Shown here piece after piece: positions 21,700-34,127 of a stretch of DNA of 64,000 nt; position 1 is the first letter of the stretch; every line of letters starts with the position of its first letter. The notes under the pieces were generated by a model. That model did not search any database, was not told the DNA's origin, and worked only from the letters and a program-made list of their open reading frames with translations. A program made the translations under genes and the position numbers. The DNA comes from Platanthera guangdongensis (lineage: Eukaryota; Streptophyta; Magnoliopsida; Asparagales; Orchidaceae), in assembly GCA_039583875.1 (NCBI GenBank), contig CM077163.1, forward strand, positions 114,213,213 through 114,277,212. The letters are read 5' to 3'.

Positions 21700-23592
21700 T
21701 ATTCTAGGAAAGATCTGGCTCTCTGATGACAATGCTTTTTCCTGATTGTATCTTGGCTTTAACTTCAGGCATTTTCTCATCAACTATCTTTTTGTCTTTG
21801 TCATTCTTAGCATTAGAAAACTTTTCCTCCTTAAGCCTCTGCCTTTCAAAATAGTGATAAGGCATGTGAAAGTATTTGTTGGGCTCAACAGAATTGGTTG
21901 GGATCTTCCCCGCCTTAAGATCATTTCTGAATTTTTAGATGGCCTCCTGCTACTTTATGTTCTTAGCCCACTCTTGCTCTGCATTCCATTTTCCCCTATC
22001 AATAACATTAGTAATTACGGCTTTCCATGCAATGAGTATAATTGATCTGGAAGTTGGGCTCCACTGTTCAAAATCAAGCCTACCTTCAGCCTGTTCCCTG
22101 AACCATTTTTTTATAGTTGAACTTTCTCTTTAAGTAAAGTAGATGTTGTCATCTCCACCTCTTCACATACTATATTCTAAACTTGTGGTGGAGGACTGTA
22201 CATGGTCTGGATAGTAGCTTGAATGTCCTCAAAATGAGCTAGTCTGTACATGAATTGGATAGGATTTTCAGGATTTTGAGTGGCTCAAAGTGAGCTGGTT
22301 GGAAACCAGACTCAGGAGTTTGGTCGCCATCATACCATAGGTGAGGATGTCCAAGAGTGTCTCTGATGCTATTGGAAATCCAAGTAGCATACTCAGATCT
22401 AACCTTTATCATTATCCTCTCACCTTTTATGACTTCTCTTTCCACATGATCCCTCAAATTATTCTTATGAAATCTTACTTGTCCATCTAGATAATTTATT
22501 CTTGAGGTTAAAATGTTCTTTACTTTCAGTAAATGTTCATCCAAATCCTTGTTAGAAGGTTTGATATCCTTAATGAATGAGACTGAGTGAGTTGTCAGCA
22601 GAGTTTCCAGTTCCTTTATGGCAGAAGTTATCTTGTTTTCTAAAGCAGTAGTTTGTTCAGTCAGCTTGACCAGTGTTTCATTATTCATTGCAGTCATGTC
22701 CTCATCCATTATTCTTTGATTCTCAAGGGCATAGCCTTGTTTTACAGCTATTTCATCTGTAGTCATTTTGGACTCCTCTTACTGTTTAACAAGGTATACC
22801 ATAGCATAAGCTCCCCTTTGGAAGAAATCAGTCAATTATGTCTTTAGAAGATTTACTTCAAATCTAATAGAATTAAAGTCCTGAGCTAGTTGAAACTGCA
22901 GCTCCTTATTCCTTTCATCTACATACTTTTCTAGTTGAGTCCTTTGTTGATCTAACATAATCTGTAGTTGAAATAGAATTGAGCTTGAATCCACAGCAGG
23001 AGCTGGAGTTATGCTAGACCGAATAATATTCTTATAACTTGTACTTCTCTTTTTAAGTTTAGATAATTTCCTCTTCTTTATCTGAGAGGCTTATTCCTCC
23101 TCAGATTCAGATGAACTTACTTATTGAACAGATTTTGTCTCTTGGGCTGTTTCAGTATTTGGGGACAACTCCCCCTCAATCCTTGCAGCTTCTACACCAA
23201 TGTTGGTGATATCAAGGTTTATCTCATATTGCTGAGCTTAAGCATCTGGAACAAGTTCCTTTGGAAGTTCAGTCATCTCCACTTGGATATGTATATTTGT
23301 ATCCTGAAGTATTTCTTCTTCAGTCTCCTTGGGGATTTCATCCTCCATCTCTCTGTCAGGCATTTCCTTTTCAGGAACCTTTATTTGTTTCAGCTCTTGC
23401 ATAACTTCCATTATTATTGCATCTATTGTATCCATTTAAATTTCTGGCAGATCATTGAGATTCTTCCCCCTCAATTGGATCCTTCTCTTATATATTCTCC
23501 CCCACAATGTGTTCTTTTTCTTGTACTATCCACCCCTCCAACAGATCACCAGTTACAAGTAAGGGCCTTGGTTATTTCTCTGCTATTGTATC
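21700..23592 (-). pseudogene. Copia D envelope-like third ORF
   Basis: Minus strand, downstream of where pol would be and upstream of the polypurine tract, as for the envelope-like ORF of Sireviruses (family knowledge). The longest open part, 22766-22239, and 23435-23238 are in the same frame, separated by a few TAA codons in CAA contexts. The product would be hydrophilic with an acidic N-terminus, a long central coiled coil (LVKLTEQTTALENKITSAIKEL) and the block RINYLDGQVRF...WISNSIRDTLG. The C-terminal part (WSPTSRSIILIAWKAV; NSVEPNKYF) is in another frame. I see no signal peptide or membrane segment. Homologous to the ORF at 62648. The 5' side is cut by LTR F. Confidence 0.75.
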
Positions 23593-24995
23593 TGTTGGGT
23601 ATTGTATCCACAATAACCTAGATTTGTGTGAAGTCACCCTTGAACTAAGATGAATTAAGTATGTATTTGATGCCATCTTTTAGTTGAGTTCTTGAAGGTT
23701 ATTATTGCTAAGTGTAGATCAATGTCAGTTTACAATAAGTCACTTAACACATGACCATGCAATGTAATCCCTCATTGTGTGATCCATGGTGTTGACTCAT
23801 GTGTAACCTCTCTTTTGGGATGCACGTCATTTTAAAGTACTAAAGCATGTAAGAAAGGAAGGGTTGTTAGACTTTGAACAAATAAGAAAAGGAATTCACC
23901 TAAAAAATTCCAAGTCCATTTTTCAAAAAGAAGGAAGTTTTCGAAAGGTCTAAGTTAAATTTTTCGAGAAAGTAGATCTGTTCTTGAGAAACAGAAAGAC
24001 TTTTTCAAAAAAGTCTCTAAAAACTTCTAAGTTCTCCTTTTTGAGAAATGACCTTAAGTTTTTGCGAGAAACCAGATTCATTTTTTGAAAAAGAAGTATT
24101 GTTTTAAAAAAAATCATATTCATTTTTTGAGAAAGAAAATTGTTTTCGAAAAATCAATTTCACGGTTCAGAGAATTCAGCACGGAGCATTTTCTCGAGAA
24201 GGGTATGCCATTTTTTGGAAAGATCAAGTTCTTTTCGAAAAATCAAGATGCCTTTCGAATAATGTAGTTGCAGAAAATTCAGATTTCATAATTCATCGAA
24301 CGAGATTTCATTTAATTCGTTGAACGGGATTTCATTCCTAATTCGTCGAACGAGATTCCATATACTAATCCTTGTTTAATATGATTAATCATCATTCCTT
24401 AAATGATTTCAGACCGTTAGTGGATATCCTATATAATGTCTTTTCAAGGATTCATTAACCCTAACAAAAGATAAATACAGAATTCAGAATAGCCGCAAGT
24501 TCTAGATCGGGAAAAGCAGCATGCAGCCATCGTTGCTCTTCCCTGTCGCCTCTTCCTTGATCCAGCGATTCAACAGATAAAAGATTTGACTTATCACAAA
24601 TCCAAGTTCTTCAATTAATCATTTGATCGTGTCAGATCATAGATTTTCAGATTGTGTTTTCTCAAGATTTCTTCCTCAAAATCTTCAAGAATTTCAAGTC
24701 TCAAAAGGGATGAACTTTGAAGATCTCAGATCTGGAAGTAAAATTTTATTGTTTTTATAAAATTTATTTCAACACTTGAAACGGCTTTGTCTCCGCATTT
24801 GTAGGAATATTAGTCTTCTGAGTATAGATCCTATTTTGGCGGATCGAGTTTTGTAGGGGTGTGTAAACACCGAGTTGTAGGAGCATTGCTCTGAGGTGTA
24901 GGATTGTTTTAATCCGAGATTTAGTGAAGTAGCCAAGACTAGCTATGGTGCTAGATTGGTGAGGTGAACAGTGGACGTACCCAAGATTGGGGAAC
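23593..24995 (+). repeat. Copia LTR F
   Basis: Starts TGTTGGGTATTGTATCC; near its other end GGTGAACAGTGGACGTACCC resembles the R/U5 words of LTR A (GTGGATGTACC). The last roughly 150-200 bases and the primer-binding site are missing; sequence unlike any LTR begins near 24996. From 23880 to 24370 it contains repeated TTTTCGAAAA-type and TTCGTCGAACGAG words. Confidence 0.65.
23880..24370 (+). repeat. TTCGAA-centred palindrome array in LTR F
   Basis: Words such as TTTTCGAAAGG, TTTTTCGAGAAAG, GTTTTCGAAAAATC, TTCTCGAGAAGG and CTTTTCGAAAAATC recur, then three copies of AATTCRTYGAACGAGATTTC (24292-24358). It lies in the U3 side of the LTR. Confidence 0.7.
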
Positions 24996-25439
24996 TGTTG
25001 GTGCAACCAAAGTGATCTGGAAGTAATCAAGCATGTAGCCTCACTGCCAACTCAGTATGAGCCTATCATGGTCCCACATAAGATTGTGGAGAAATTGGGA
25101 GATTGGATCTGTACAGTTTAGCTAATATGATGAGTTGAAGGAAATTGAAAAGGTCTTAAAATATTCTAAGTCATTTAGCATTGAGTGTGTTAAGCTCACT
25201 CAAAGCCATGGGGCTGAAAGCATTGAGTGCATTCATACCAGTCAATGTGTTTGAACCATACTTGTGATTTGGGCAAGGTTCACTACTAGGATTGCTGACC
25301 CAGCATGTATAATCTATAGTCATTTGTTAGTTCCAGGGTTTTTAGGTCAATCTCTTAGGTCAGCATACTGAGACCTACCTTCAGAAAACTTCAGAGAATT
25401 CAATACTTAAGAGAGAAGATAGTTTTGAAGATAGCAGAA
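24996..25439. other. Unassigned stretch
   Basis: I see no open frame longer than 60 codons and no clear element end, apart from TGTTGG at 24996. A few GCATTGAGTGCATT-type words occur at 25175-25240. Confidence 0.4.
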
Positions 25440-25735
25440 TTAGTCATTCGACGATAATTTAACTCAGCTCAACTATCGTCAATCACAAATCGATGAATTC
25501 AAATTTCCTTCTCTGAATTAAGCTCAATGAAAGTACAGCTCAGGTCGACGAACTGTGAGCTTATATCGAGATCTCAGCTCGATGAAGTGCCTTCTAAGCT
25601 TGACGAACTTGGAGCTCAGTTTGGCAAGTACATTTCCTGCTCGACGATCTTGAAGCTCAACTCGACGAAGAAGATTTATCAGCTCGACGAACTTGGATCT
25701 CAGGTCGACAAATAATATCATGTGTTCGACTAACT
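25440..25735 (+). repeat. Orphan CTCGACGAA array
   Basis: About ten degenerate copies of AGCTCGACGAACT / TTCGACGA, resembling the U3 array of gypsy B2 (32660-33180) but with different spacers. No LTR ends are recognisable around it. Confidence 0.65.
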
Positions 25736-25740
25736 ATGTA

Positions 25741-26381
25741 CTTCCCTAACGGATGGGACTCTAGGATCTAGCCAATCAAAGAAGTTAGAAGCCTAAATGA
25801 GATAACTACTGAAACCTTGTTGGAAAAGCTCAAGTCTTATGATTATCTCATCAAGATCAGAGAAGCTGAGCAAAGGACTTCCTCATCTTCAGCAAAGAAA
25901 GACCAATGCATTACTTTCAAGGCTTGTGAATAAGCAATAACCACTCCAAAAAATGAAGATCTGTTGAGTCTCCTGGTTGTGAGATTCTACAAGATGGCAT
26001 GGAAAGATTTCAGGAGAAGATCTTCCAGAAAAGATGACAAGTCAAGGTATGATAAAACCCCTATTACACAGATAGTTTGCTTTGAATGCAGGAAATCTGG
26101 ACACATACTACCAGAATATCCTGAGAAGCAAAAGAAAGACAAGATGAAATAGAAGGACTCCAGGAAGCATTCCAGCAAGCCCTCCTCCAGCAAATACAGG
26201 TAAAAGGAAATAGGATTTGCTGGTGAGACTTGGAGTGAATCTGAGTCTGAATCTTCATCCAGCTCCAGTGAGGATGAAGAAGAGGCGAAAGCCAGAGAGA
26301 TATGCTTGATGGAAATCAACGTATCTTGCAGCAACTCTGAAGCTGCTAATTCAGAAGATGATCTATATCAGAAGAAGATCA
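25741..26381 (+). pseudogene. gag: Copia gag remnant
   Basis: The reading SLPNGWDSRI(stop)PIKEVRSLNEITTETLLEKL is the second half of copia Gag, followed by VCFECRKSGHILPEYP (26076-26123), a CCHC knuckle whose last Cys is Tyr. It then enters an acidic Ser-rich tail (ESESESSSSSSEDEEEAKAREICLM). Four stops interrupt it. It belongs to a plus-strand Sirevirus-like element; whether LTR F is its LTR is undecided. Confidence 0.8.
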
Positions 26382-26491
26382 TGCGTAGAGTGATCTGGCT
26401 TCATTCGACGCCTCTGTACTTAACCAATTCTTCTGCCTTCCTCTACGCAAGATACGTTGATCTGGCGTCGAATGAAGCCAGATCACTCTAC
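26382..26491. repeat. Inverted duplication copied from LTR G
   Basis: Bases 26382-26442 are identical over 61 positions to 28581-28641 inside the LTR G array. Bases 26385-26411 are then repeated as a perfect 27-bp reverse complement at 26465-26491, giving a hairpin with a 53-base loop. Confidence 0.9.
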
Positions 26492-27071
26492 CCTAAACAC
26501 TTCAAGCATCCTCGGACGTCAACCACCGACTGAGCCCTGACGAAGACCGACAAACTTCGACTCCGGTTGAGAATCCTGGCTAGCCTTCACGCGTTGGGTT
26601 GTAAATATCCTTTTTCTTCTGATTTGGATGTTGTTTCTAAGCTTTGTATGTTTGCTAAACTTGCTAGGAACTCTTAACAATGTTCATGATGGATTATTAT
26701 TGTCATCATTGTTGTTGTTCTTAGTTTGGCTTTACTTCCTTAGCTAGCTTTGGATTGTTGCTTGGTTATAATGCCGCACTAACGTGTGTTAGGGGCTGGC
26801 CTGGCGAAGAGGTGTTTTCGACCCTCAACGGTTACGACTGCACGCCTTAATGCTCATCAGAGTATTCCACTGATGCGAAGCGCTGAAGGTGACCTGCGTG
26901 ATTAATTTTAGTTGTTCTAAAACTCCCCCATCCTTTATTGTGTTTGCAATCACTTTCTGACGTAGAATATCACACTCCCAATCTGCACTCCTCGAGAGAT
27001 TCGATACTCAGAGGATAACTCCCCCAGTTTATTACTTGATGACAATCAGTGCTCTTTCCGAGATTGCATCA
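26492..27071 (+). repeat. LTR fragment X, Athila/Tat-like 3' end
   Basis: The end GTTTATTACTTGATGACAATC...GAGATTGCATCA matches, diverged, the reverse complement of 34128-34215. It is the 3' end typical of TGATRAGT-type LTRs. The 5' part is missing. It interrupts the minus-strand gag of copia G. Confidence 0.65.
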
Positions 27072-27205
27072 ACTGTCATAAAGATCCTTGGATCAGATGC
27101 TTCCATGAAGAGCTTGACTCTCTCCTTCCAGATTCCAAAGCATTCCTTGCTTCAGATAGGAAGCTTCATGGAAGCAAGCACCTTATGGTTCTCTCCTGAA
27201 CCCAT
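27072..27205 (-). pseudogene. gag: Copia G gag, N-terminal fragment
   Basis: ATG at 27205 on the minus strand (MGSGENHKVLASMKLPI, stop, SKECFGIWKERVKLFMEASDPRIFMTV). It shares FMEASDPRIF with the gag of copia A and lies 60 bases inside the primer-binding site, so this is a true Gag start. LTR fragment X truncates it. Confidence 0.82.
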
Positions 27206-27266
27206 AAGTATACTCTCACTGCTACCCTTGGAGATATACTCGAACTGTTAAGTCTTTTTCGAGCAA

Positions 27267-27282
27267 CCTCCCTCTGATACCA
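27267..27282 (-). promoter_or_regulatory. Primer-binding site of copia G
   Basis: TGGTATCAGAGGGAGG on the minus strand, identical to that of copia A. Confidence 0.88.
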
Positions 27283-27284
27283 CT

Positions 27285-29626
27285 AGAAAGTCTTTATTTC
27301 CAAGGTAGATAAGCACCTAAAGGGGTGGTGAATAGGCTTTCTAGTCTTTTAAGATTTTCTTTAACTTGGTGTGTTGTGAGTTTGCTAGGTTAGCATGCTT
27401 TCAAGACAATTCACGAAATCAGACACAATATTTATAGTAGTTCCCCATATTATGGGTATGTCCACTATCCCTCACCTTTCTAACTGCTTTTTAAATAAGT
27501 CTCCTTCTACAAAACTCAGCTCCTAAGAGCTTAAAACACAATCCCGCAGGACCACTCAGTCTCCTCCAATACTACAACTCGGGCACAAAGCCCTATAACT
27601 TAGTAATCAAAAGAACACCTACCTCAGGTAAAAAGGCCCTACCACTTAGGCTATGAGGATAGCCCTAAGTCAAATCTAAAGGATCCTACAACTCAGATTC
27701 ACACTTGAATACTACAACTCTGGCAAATGTCGTACACTGAAATTCTTAACAGAATCCTACCACTATGATCTATACAAGATCCTACACTCGGCCTTTATAA
27801 ATAGTCTTATAACTCAGATCTAGAAACAACCTACAAATAGAGATAAGTTTGTTGATGTTGAATAAACGATATAGAAATGAACCCTGTGTCTTCCTCCTTC
27901 TATCCTGAGAAAACTCAGTCCAAATTCCTTCTTCACAGGTCCAAAAAATACTCTTCAAGATAAGCTCTGCTTGGGTTGTGAAAGTAACTGTAATACAGGT
28001 AGGCTTTGGCTGCTTTTCTCTCAGATAAACGTCTCTGATCTTATTGTGGTCGGTGTTGATCGAAGTATCTAAACTTGATGGCCTTTTGGGTCCAGTCAAT
28101 TTTTAACTTTTTCCTAGAGCTCTGAAATAATGGCAAGGAAGAAGAAGTTGCGCCACTTTATGAAATGACAAACCCTAAAAAGATATTGACTCCTCTACCA
28201 ATCTCATTCTTTTATTATCTGCCATCCAATGACTCTCTTGACCTGTGGACCCAGCTTTAATGGCTAATTTACAACCTTCCTTTTACAGAATAAATCATAC
28301 AGCAGGCCGGTGACGCCATTAGTGGTGGACTACAGCTTTTTCACAATTAATTTGAATTTTGTTTACTATTGTTGACTTTTGCTGACGTCAGCATTTGTGG
28401 ACTTAGCCAAATTCTCAGATTCAATCCAGGCATTGAGTACGTTGAGTGAATGGACTTCACTCAACACATCTGAACATTGCCAAATTCTCTACACCAACAG
28501 GTATTTAGTGCGTTGAGTGAACAAGCTTCACTCAAAGCCTCTAGACTTAGCCAATTCTTCTCCCTTGCTTAGGTGTTAAGTGCGTAGAGTGATCTGGCTT
28601 CATTCGACGCCTCTGTACTTAACCAATTCTTCTGCCTTCCTTAGGTGTCGAGTGCGTTGAGTGAAATGGTTTCACACAATACCTCGGGACTTAAACATAT
28701 TTTTCTATCTTCATTAAGCTTTGACTGACCATAGCTTCGTCGACGCTTTCCTATTTAGGCGTTGAGTGAGTTGACCTCACTCAACGCTTCTAGACTTAGT
28801 TAATTTTTTTGTCTCCTTCTTCTTTGACTTTGACAGAATTAGCATGGCGTTGAGTGAACTAGCTTCACTCAACGCTTCTGTACTTAGCCATATTTCTTTG
28901 ACATATTGATTGTGGCTTAGACTGTAGTAGCTTGATTCAACGCTTCTAGCTGTATGGCATTGAGTGAGTAGACATCACTCAACTCCTGTGGGCTTAGCCA
29001 CTTTTCTCTCTTCCTTCTTATTAAGCTTTGACTGCATATTATTTGCTTCGCACTTTTTCTTGTATGGCGTTGAGTGAACTACCTTCACTCAACACCTGTG
29101 GACTTAGCCACTATTCTTCACTATCAAAGTAAAGGTTTTGACTGACTGGTCTTTACTCGATGCTTCTGCTCGTCTGGATTTGAGTGAGCTATCCTTACTC
29201 AATGCCTCTGGACTTATTTGATTTTATACTTGCCACTGCTGAAGCTTTGACAGACTCATCTATACTCGACTCATATACTTATATGATGTTGAGTGAACTT
29301 CCATCACTCAATGCATGTGGACTTAGCCGTAGAACTATAATGCAAACTGCTGGGCTTTGACTTTCCACACCTTACCCAACACTTTTTGGAATCTGGAGTT
29401 GAGTGTACTAGATTCACTAAATGTCTGTGGACTTAGGCGATTTTTAGTCTTTCCAACATTCTTCTTTGACATCTTGTGTTGAGTGAACTGGCTACACTGA
29501 ACGCCTGTGGACTTCGACAAATTTCGGTCTCTTCACTTTTCTAACTTGTGACCACCTGTCACAACCACTTGGAATACCTGTCCAATCAATGTGATATGGA
29601 CAAACCTACATCCATGAACTTTAACA
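27285..29626 (-). repeat. Copia G 5' LTR with GTTGAGTGA/TCACTCAAC array
   Basis: The inner end is set by the primer-binding site. The outer end is inferred at TTAACA (minus-strand TGTTAA). From 28430 to about 29530, in U3, there are around a dozen units of 60-100 bp each carrying GTTGAGTGA, a spacer of about 7, and TCACTCAAC (best at 28849-28873), followed by CTCTGGACTTAGCC. Near the inner end GGGGTGGTGAATAGG and CCTACAACTCAG words align it with LTR D, but the arrays of D and G are unrelated. Confidence 0.75.
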
Positions 29627-29827
29627 TACATAAATACGACTAGGTGCGTACAATTAACTTGTTTGACATCTTACAAATCTGAGATATTGTGATCAATCGA
29701 CCCAGCAAAGGTACATCACACCAAGCTGATCAGATGTCATCCACCTTCCTGGCACAATAAATGGGTCTGTGAGATGACCAAAGAAGGCAACTAGAAAACT
29801 TTGTGGATGATTCCGTAAAGGAAGTGA
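29627..29827 (+). pseudogene. Copia H envelope-like ORF, 5' fragment
   Basis: Reads ...QMSSTFLAQ(stop)MGL(stop)DDQRRQLENFVDDSVKEVRK and continues in frame across the B2 insertion at 62648 as YLPTE. It aligns with SSSILFQLQIMLDQQRTQL of the copia D third ORF. The upstream side is cut near 29626. Confidence 0.75.
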
Positions 29828-30314
29828 GAAAATATAGGACCCCCTCTCAGAACACAAAACATGACACAAGGGGAGTCTTATGCCCAGAACAGCCGCCTTG
29901 TGATAGTGTTAGCACGCGGGCTAACCTGTATAACAAGACGCATGTCCTACTGGCTATAATCAATATCAAACATTGTCAACCCAACCAAGAACATAAAATA
30001 AAAGTCAAATCCATACATAAGTAAATAGTCCAAAAGTACATCAAATAAAAGAATCATCAACAAGCTTCTATAACATTAGAGTACGAGTACAAAATGAGTC
30101 TCTATACTCACATCAGTCACCGACGGTAGCGGTTTCACCGTCCCTTCAGTCCTTGTCATCTGGCCTGGCTATCCTGCTGCATAACCTGCTACTGCTCTAT
30201 CTGCGGGGTTCCCTCCTAAAAAGGAAGACGTAGCAATCGTTAGTCATAAAGACTAAGTGGCTTCCATTTGCTCCCCCGACCACTCCTCGACATCGGGCGG
30301 AGAAAAGGACAAGT

Positions 30315-30317
<3 letters not shown>

Positions 30318-30398
<81 letters not shown>
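30318..30398. repeat. (TA)n microsatellite
   Basis: About 40 TA repeats. The other LTR has only AATATTTAAAAG at this point, so the array arose after insertion. Confidence 0.97.
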
Positions 30399-30400
<2 letters not shown>

Positions 30401-32659
30401 TGTAGTAATAAAAACAAGTGGTAAACGAGCGAGAAATATCAATGTATATCAGGAGTTTAATGAATGAGTAAACAACCTAATCTAGCAATTCTAAAATCTA
30501 CAACAGTATAAAAGTTAAAGCTACAACAAAACATAACTCAACTTATATGAATTCCCATACAGACATATAAGTTGAGGATCAGCTCAACAGAAAAGTAACT
30601 CATCGTATAAGAGTGCCCATAGAAACTTATACTATGAGGATCTTGTGTATGAAATGTAGTGTAATGACATGAATGCAATGCAATGACTCACCCATGATCA
30701 CGCACATGCAACTGCTATGTCGACATAGACTTGTAGTTCCCACTTTTCGAGCAGGTAGCTAACCTCTCAGACGTCATCCGTCATGGCCAGGTGGTGACAG
30801 TGGAGCGGGCTCCTCCACTACTAGGTAGACATCCACACCTCAATGCTAAGAACATAACAGCGGAGCTCACATGCGTACTATGGTTCAGAAGGGGTCTCTG
30901 GTAGATGTGCACCTAGAGCCCAGCCTAATTGGCCTATATTTGGGGCACGAAAGGTGCCTCTGTGAACAAATCACCAAAGGACGAAGGCCAACCATCCAGT
31001 AGCATGGAGGGTGCCTCAGGAAGTGAGCACAGAGGACCAAGGCCCAACCATGCAAGTCTAACTATAAACTCACGTCGATGTGATCACTATCGATCCCGTG
31101 GACCTGTAAAACTATCCTTAACCTAGGATTACGACATCGCGTGTCGACTTACATTGCATGCAATTTCATATCATTGTGTTACAGAAGGTGCCTCTGTCGA
31201 CAAACCACCAGAGGACCAAGGCCAACTGTCCATATATGTCTCTTTTTATCATTACCAAACCAGTGCAGTCAAACACCCGCACTTACACCCTTTCACAATC
31301 TTGTGCCCTAAGGAGCTTAAGGGTTCATCATCAACATAAAAGTACTTCGCATATTCATCAACCATTTGGTCAACATGATTACATATAGACTATGGTCAGA
31401 TAACTTTAGCATCACTGGTTATAATTCTTTTACCATGTTCAAACCATTCGTGCGCACATGGATCAATCAACTAAATGCCAACAACCATTTGTTCATAACA
31501 ATCAATACTAATTATGCTCAGCATCTTCAAGCCAAACTCATCATTTTTTAACACATTACCATTGTCCAATGCGTCCTTATTGATTCACATATTTAAACCA
31601 TTCCTACCATCTCAACCCGTCAACTCATTTGTCCACTACCCTTCGTTAAGGATCTATCCAACAAATGCCTTTAACAATATTTTATCAGAAATATATACAG
31701 ACTAAATTTACCAAAACATTAACGTTGTTGTACTACAATCCCTCCCTACAAAATTCAAAGCCAATTCAACATTATTGGTTCAGGAAAGATTACTGTACAT
31801 CAATTTCAACGGGAATTTCTAAGGCTACAGGAATCAGGTGAAGGCGCGTAACGCCTCATTGGAAATCTATTTTCAAGGGCTACGACTTTTTTATTTAGTC
31901 GAAGGCATGGATCTGGCCGCATCATGTCCGAAAATGATCTTGAAGATTGTTGCACGCAGAAAGCAGATTTCTACGCGCATCTTAAAGCAGAACGAACATC
32001 GTCGGTTCATCTTCTTCCACCAACCAAACTTTCCAAATCACATCCAGTATTCCTCCTCCCTTGTTCACCTCAAAAGTTCAACTTTCTTCTTGAAACCAAG
32101 TACCCATCTTCTCATGGAAGGAAGGAGTGGTAGAAGACATCATATCTCTAGGGCACAAGCCCTAGAATGGCCTTCTCCTAAGAAAGACTTCTTCTCACAA
32201 ATCAGGACTCTTTTGAGTTGTTATGTCTCCTAGGAATAACTATAGATCTAGCACCAAGGGATATGGTAGAAGCTCACCTCGATTCCGGCATTTTTAGCCA
32301 TGGATATCGTCACTCTCCTTGGCGGCATCTTTCCCTTGCTAGTATTGTTCTTTACGGCCAGAGAGGGAAGGAGAAGATTTTCTTCCAGGAATCCGACTGC
32401 TTCTCCATTTCGTCGGAATTGGCAGAGACAACTTGTCAGTAAAGTAATAAAAAGGAGGCTAGGGTTTTCCACATGTCCCTTTTTATAGTGAGAGATTAGG
32501 GTAACTGTCTAGCCATGTGTCAGCCTGACATTGGACCTCCTAATATTACTTTAAATGAGTCATTTTGAAAGGACACGACCCATTTAAGTCGATTTGGTGC
32601 AATTCCCAAAAATCTGGTTCAGCAGTGGCTGAAGATTCGCCCAAGGTAATGTTTTTTCT

Positions 32660-33180
32660 AAGTTAAATGGCGTTCGACAAATTTTAGCCCAGTTCGACGA
32701 ATCAGTGATCGACGAACTCAGCATTCGATGAACTTACCTATGTTCGACGAATTTAGCACAGCTCGACAAATCAGCGCTCAACGGATTCAGCGTTCGACGA
32801 ACTTACCTGAGTTCGATGAATTTAGTTCATCTCGACGAATCAGTGCTCAACAGAATCAGTGTTCGACGAACTTACCTAAGTTCGATGAATCAACAATCGA
32901 AGAACTCATCATTCGACGAACTTACCTGAGTTCAATGAATTTAGCTCAGCTCGACGAATCAGCGCTAAACGGAATCAGTGTTCGACGAACTTACCGGATT
33001 TCGACGAATTTAGCTTAGCTCGACGAATCAGCGCTCAACGGAATCAGCATTCGATGAACTTACTTGAGTTTGACGAATCATCGATCGACAAACTCGGCGT
33101 TAGGCGAACTTACCTGAGTTTGATGAATTTAGCACAGCTCGATGTATTTGACGTTCGACGAATATTGCTGATTTAGTCAT
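32660..33180 (-). repeat. TTCGACGAA array in gypsy B2 3' LTR
   Basis: Units of about 62-65 bp: TTCGACGAACTTACCTGAG, TTCGATGAATTTAGC, TCAGCTCGACGAATCAGCG, CTCAACGGAATCAGCG. About eight units. Confidence 0.88.
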
Positions 33181-33364
33181 TGGGTCCGGTCGACTCACTC
33201 GAAGCTCCCCGAACCTGAGTTAATCTTTTGACTCAAAACACGTGCGAGGGGTCTGGCAAGAAATATGACGTTACAAATTCTATAAACAAAATAAAAGATT
33301 TCGTACACGAAATCAAGCTATGGTTGCGGGGGAAATAAATTAAGGAATTATATTATGCTTTATA

Positions 33365-34127
33365 AATGTTACCTTGGAGAAACAACTCCAGGTAGTGCTT
33401 CGGCATCAAGTCCACTAGCTCCCAAGTAAATTCTTCTTTCCCATGATTAGACCACAATACCTTTACCAAAGGAACACTTTTGCGACGCATGTTCCTTGTC
33501 TTAGTGTCCACTATCTACACCGTCTCTAGTCACATAGATCTATTAGTTGCTACTACTCCATTAGTGGTGGGTATATGTTGATCGGGCCACAACAACACCT
33601 TCCGAAGTCACGACACATAGAATATGTCATGAAGATTATCCAGCTCTGGCGGTAACTCCAATTGATAGGTCAAAGGTTCAATCCTTTCTAATATAGTGTA
33701 TGGTCCAACGTACCTTGGGATGAGCTTCTTCCCACCACGTACTCGTGAAACTCCATTCATTGGCCGGATATTCAGAAACCCTTTGTCACCCACTTGAAAT
33801 TCCACCATCCGATGTTTTGCATTATAATATTTAGCTTGCCGAGTTTGAGCCTCAAGGATACGTTCCTGTATTAATCTAACAACTGCATCAGTATCATCGA
33901 TGTACTCAATTCCTAAAACCTTCGGGTCTTCATCTTGAACCCGTGACAAGGTGATTCTCCACCTTCTTCCATAAAGGGCATCATGGGGTGCCATCCTGAT
34001 ACTGACATGCTGACTGTTGTTTTATGAGAATTTTACTTGGGCTTAGAGCCATTCCCATGGCTCTCCTTTATCGAGCACACACAACCTCAATAGATCTTCC
34101 AAAGTTCTGATGGTCCTCTCAAACTGA
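33365..34127 (-). pseudogene. Gypsy B2 integrase C-terminus and chromodomain
   Basis: The open part 33994-33608 encodes the end of integrase (APHDALYGRRW; AKYYNAKHRMVEFQVGDK; YVGPYTILERIEPLTYQLELP), then HDIFYVS. Past a stop, SVPLVKVLWSNHGKEEFTWE is the chromodomain, which directs chromoviruses to methylated histone chromatin (family knowledge). The upstream side is broken at 34127 by R, and the sequence continues at 56335. Confidence 0.88.

Larger units (their letters stand above)
29833..33275 (-). repeat. Gypsy B2 3' LTR
   Basis: 3.44 kb. Minus-strand start TGTAACGTCATATTTC at 33275. U3 (32660-33180) is a dense array of TTCGACGAA words; the TATA box (CTATAAAAAGGG, minus) is near 32480-32491. 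The open frames inside are short and not conserved in the other LTR. Confidence 0.9.

Noticed and set aside
5721..29626. D and G as the two LTRs of one minus-strand element
   Set aside because: Orientation would fit and the inner words are similar, but the U3 arrays are unrelated, lengths differ (1.74 and 2.34 kb), and the flanks GAGAG and TACAT do not match.
30197..30442. Frame with a long Ile-Tyr run
   Set aside because: Translation of the TA microsatellite.
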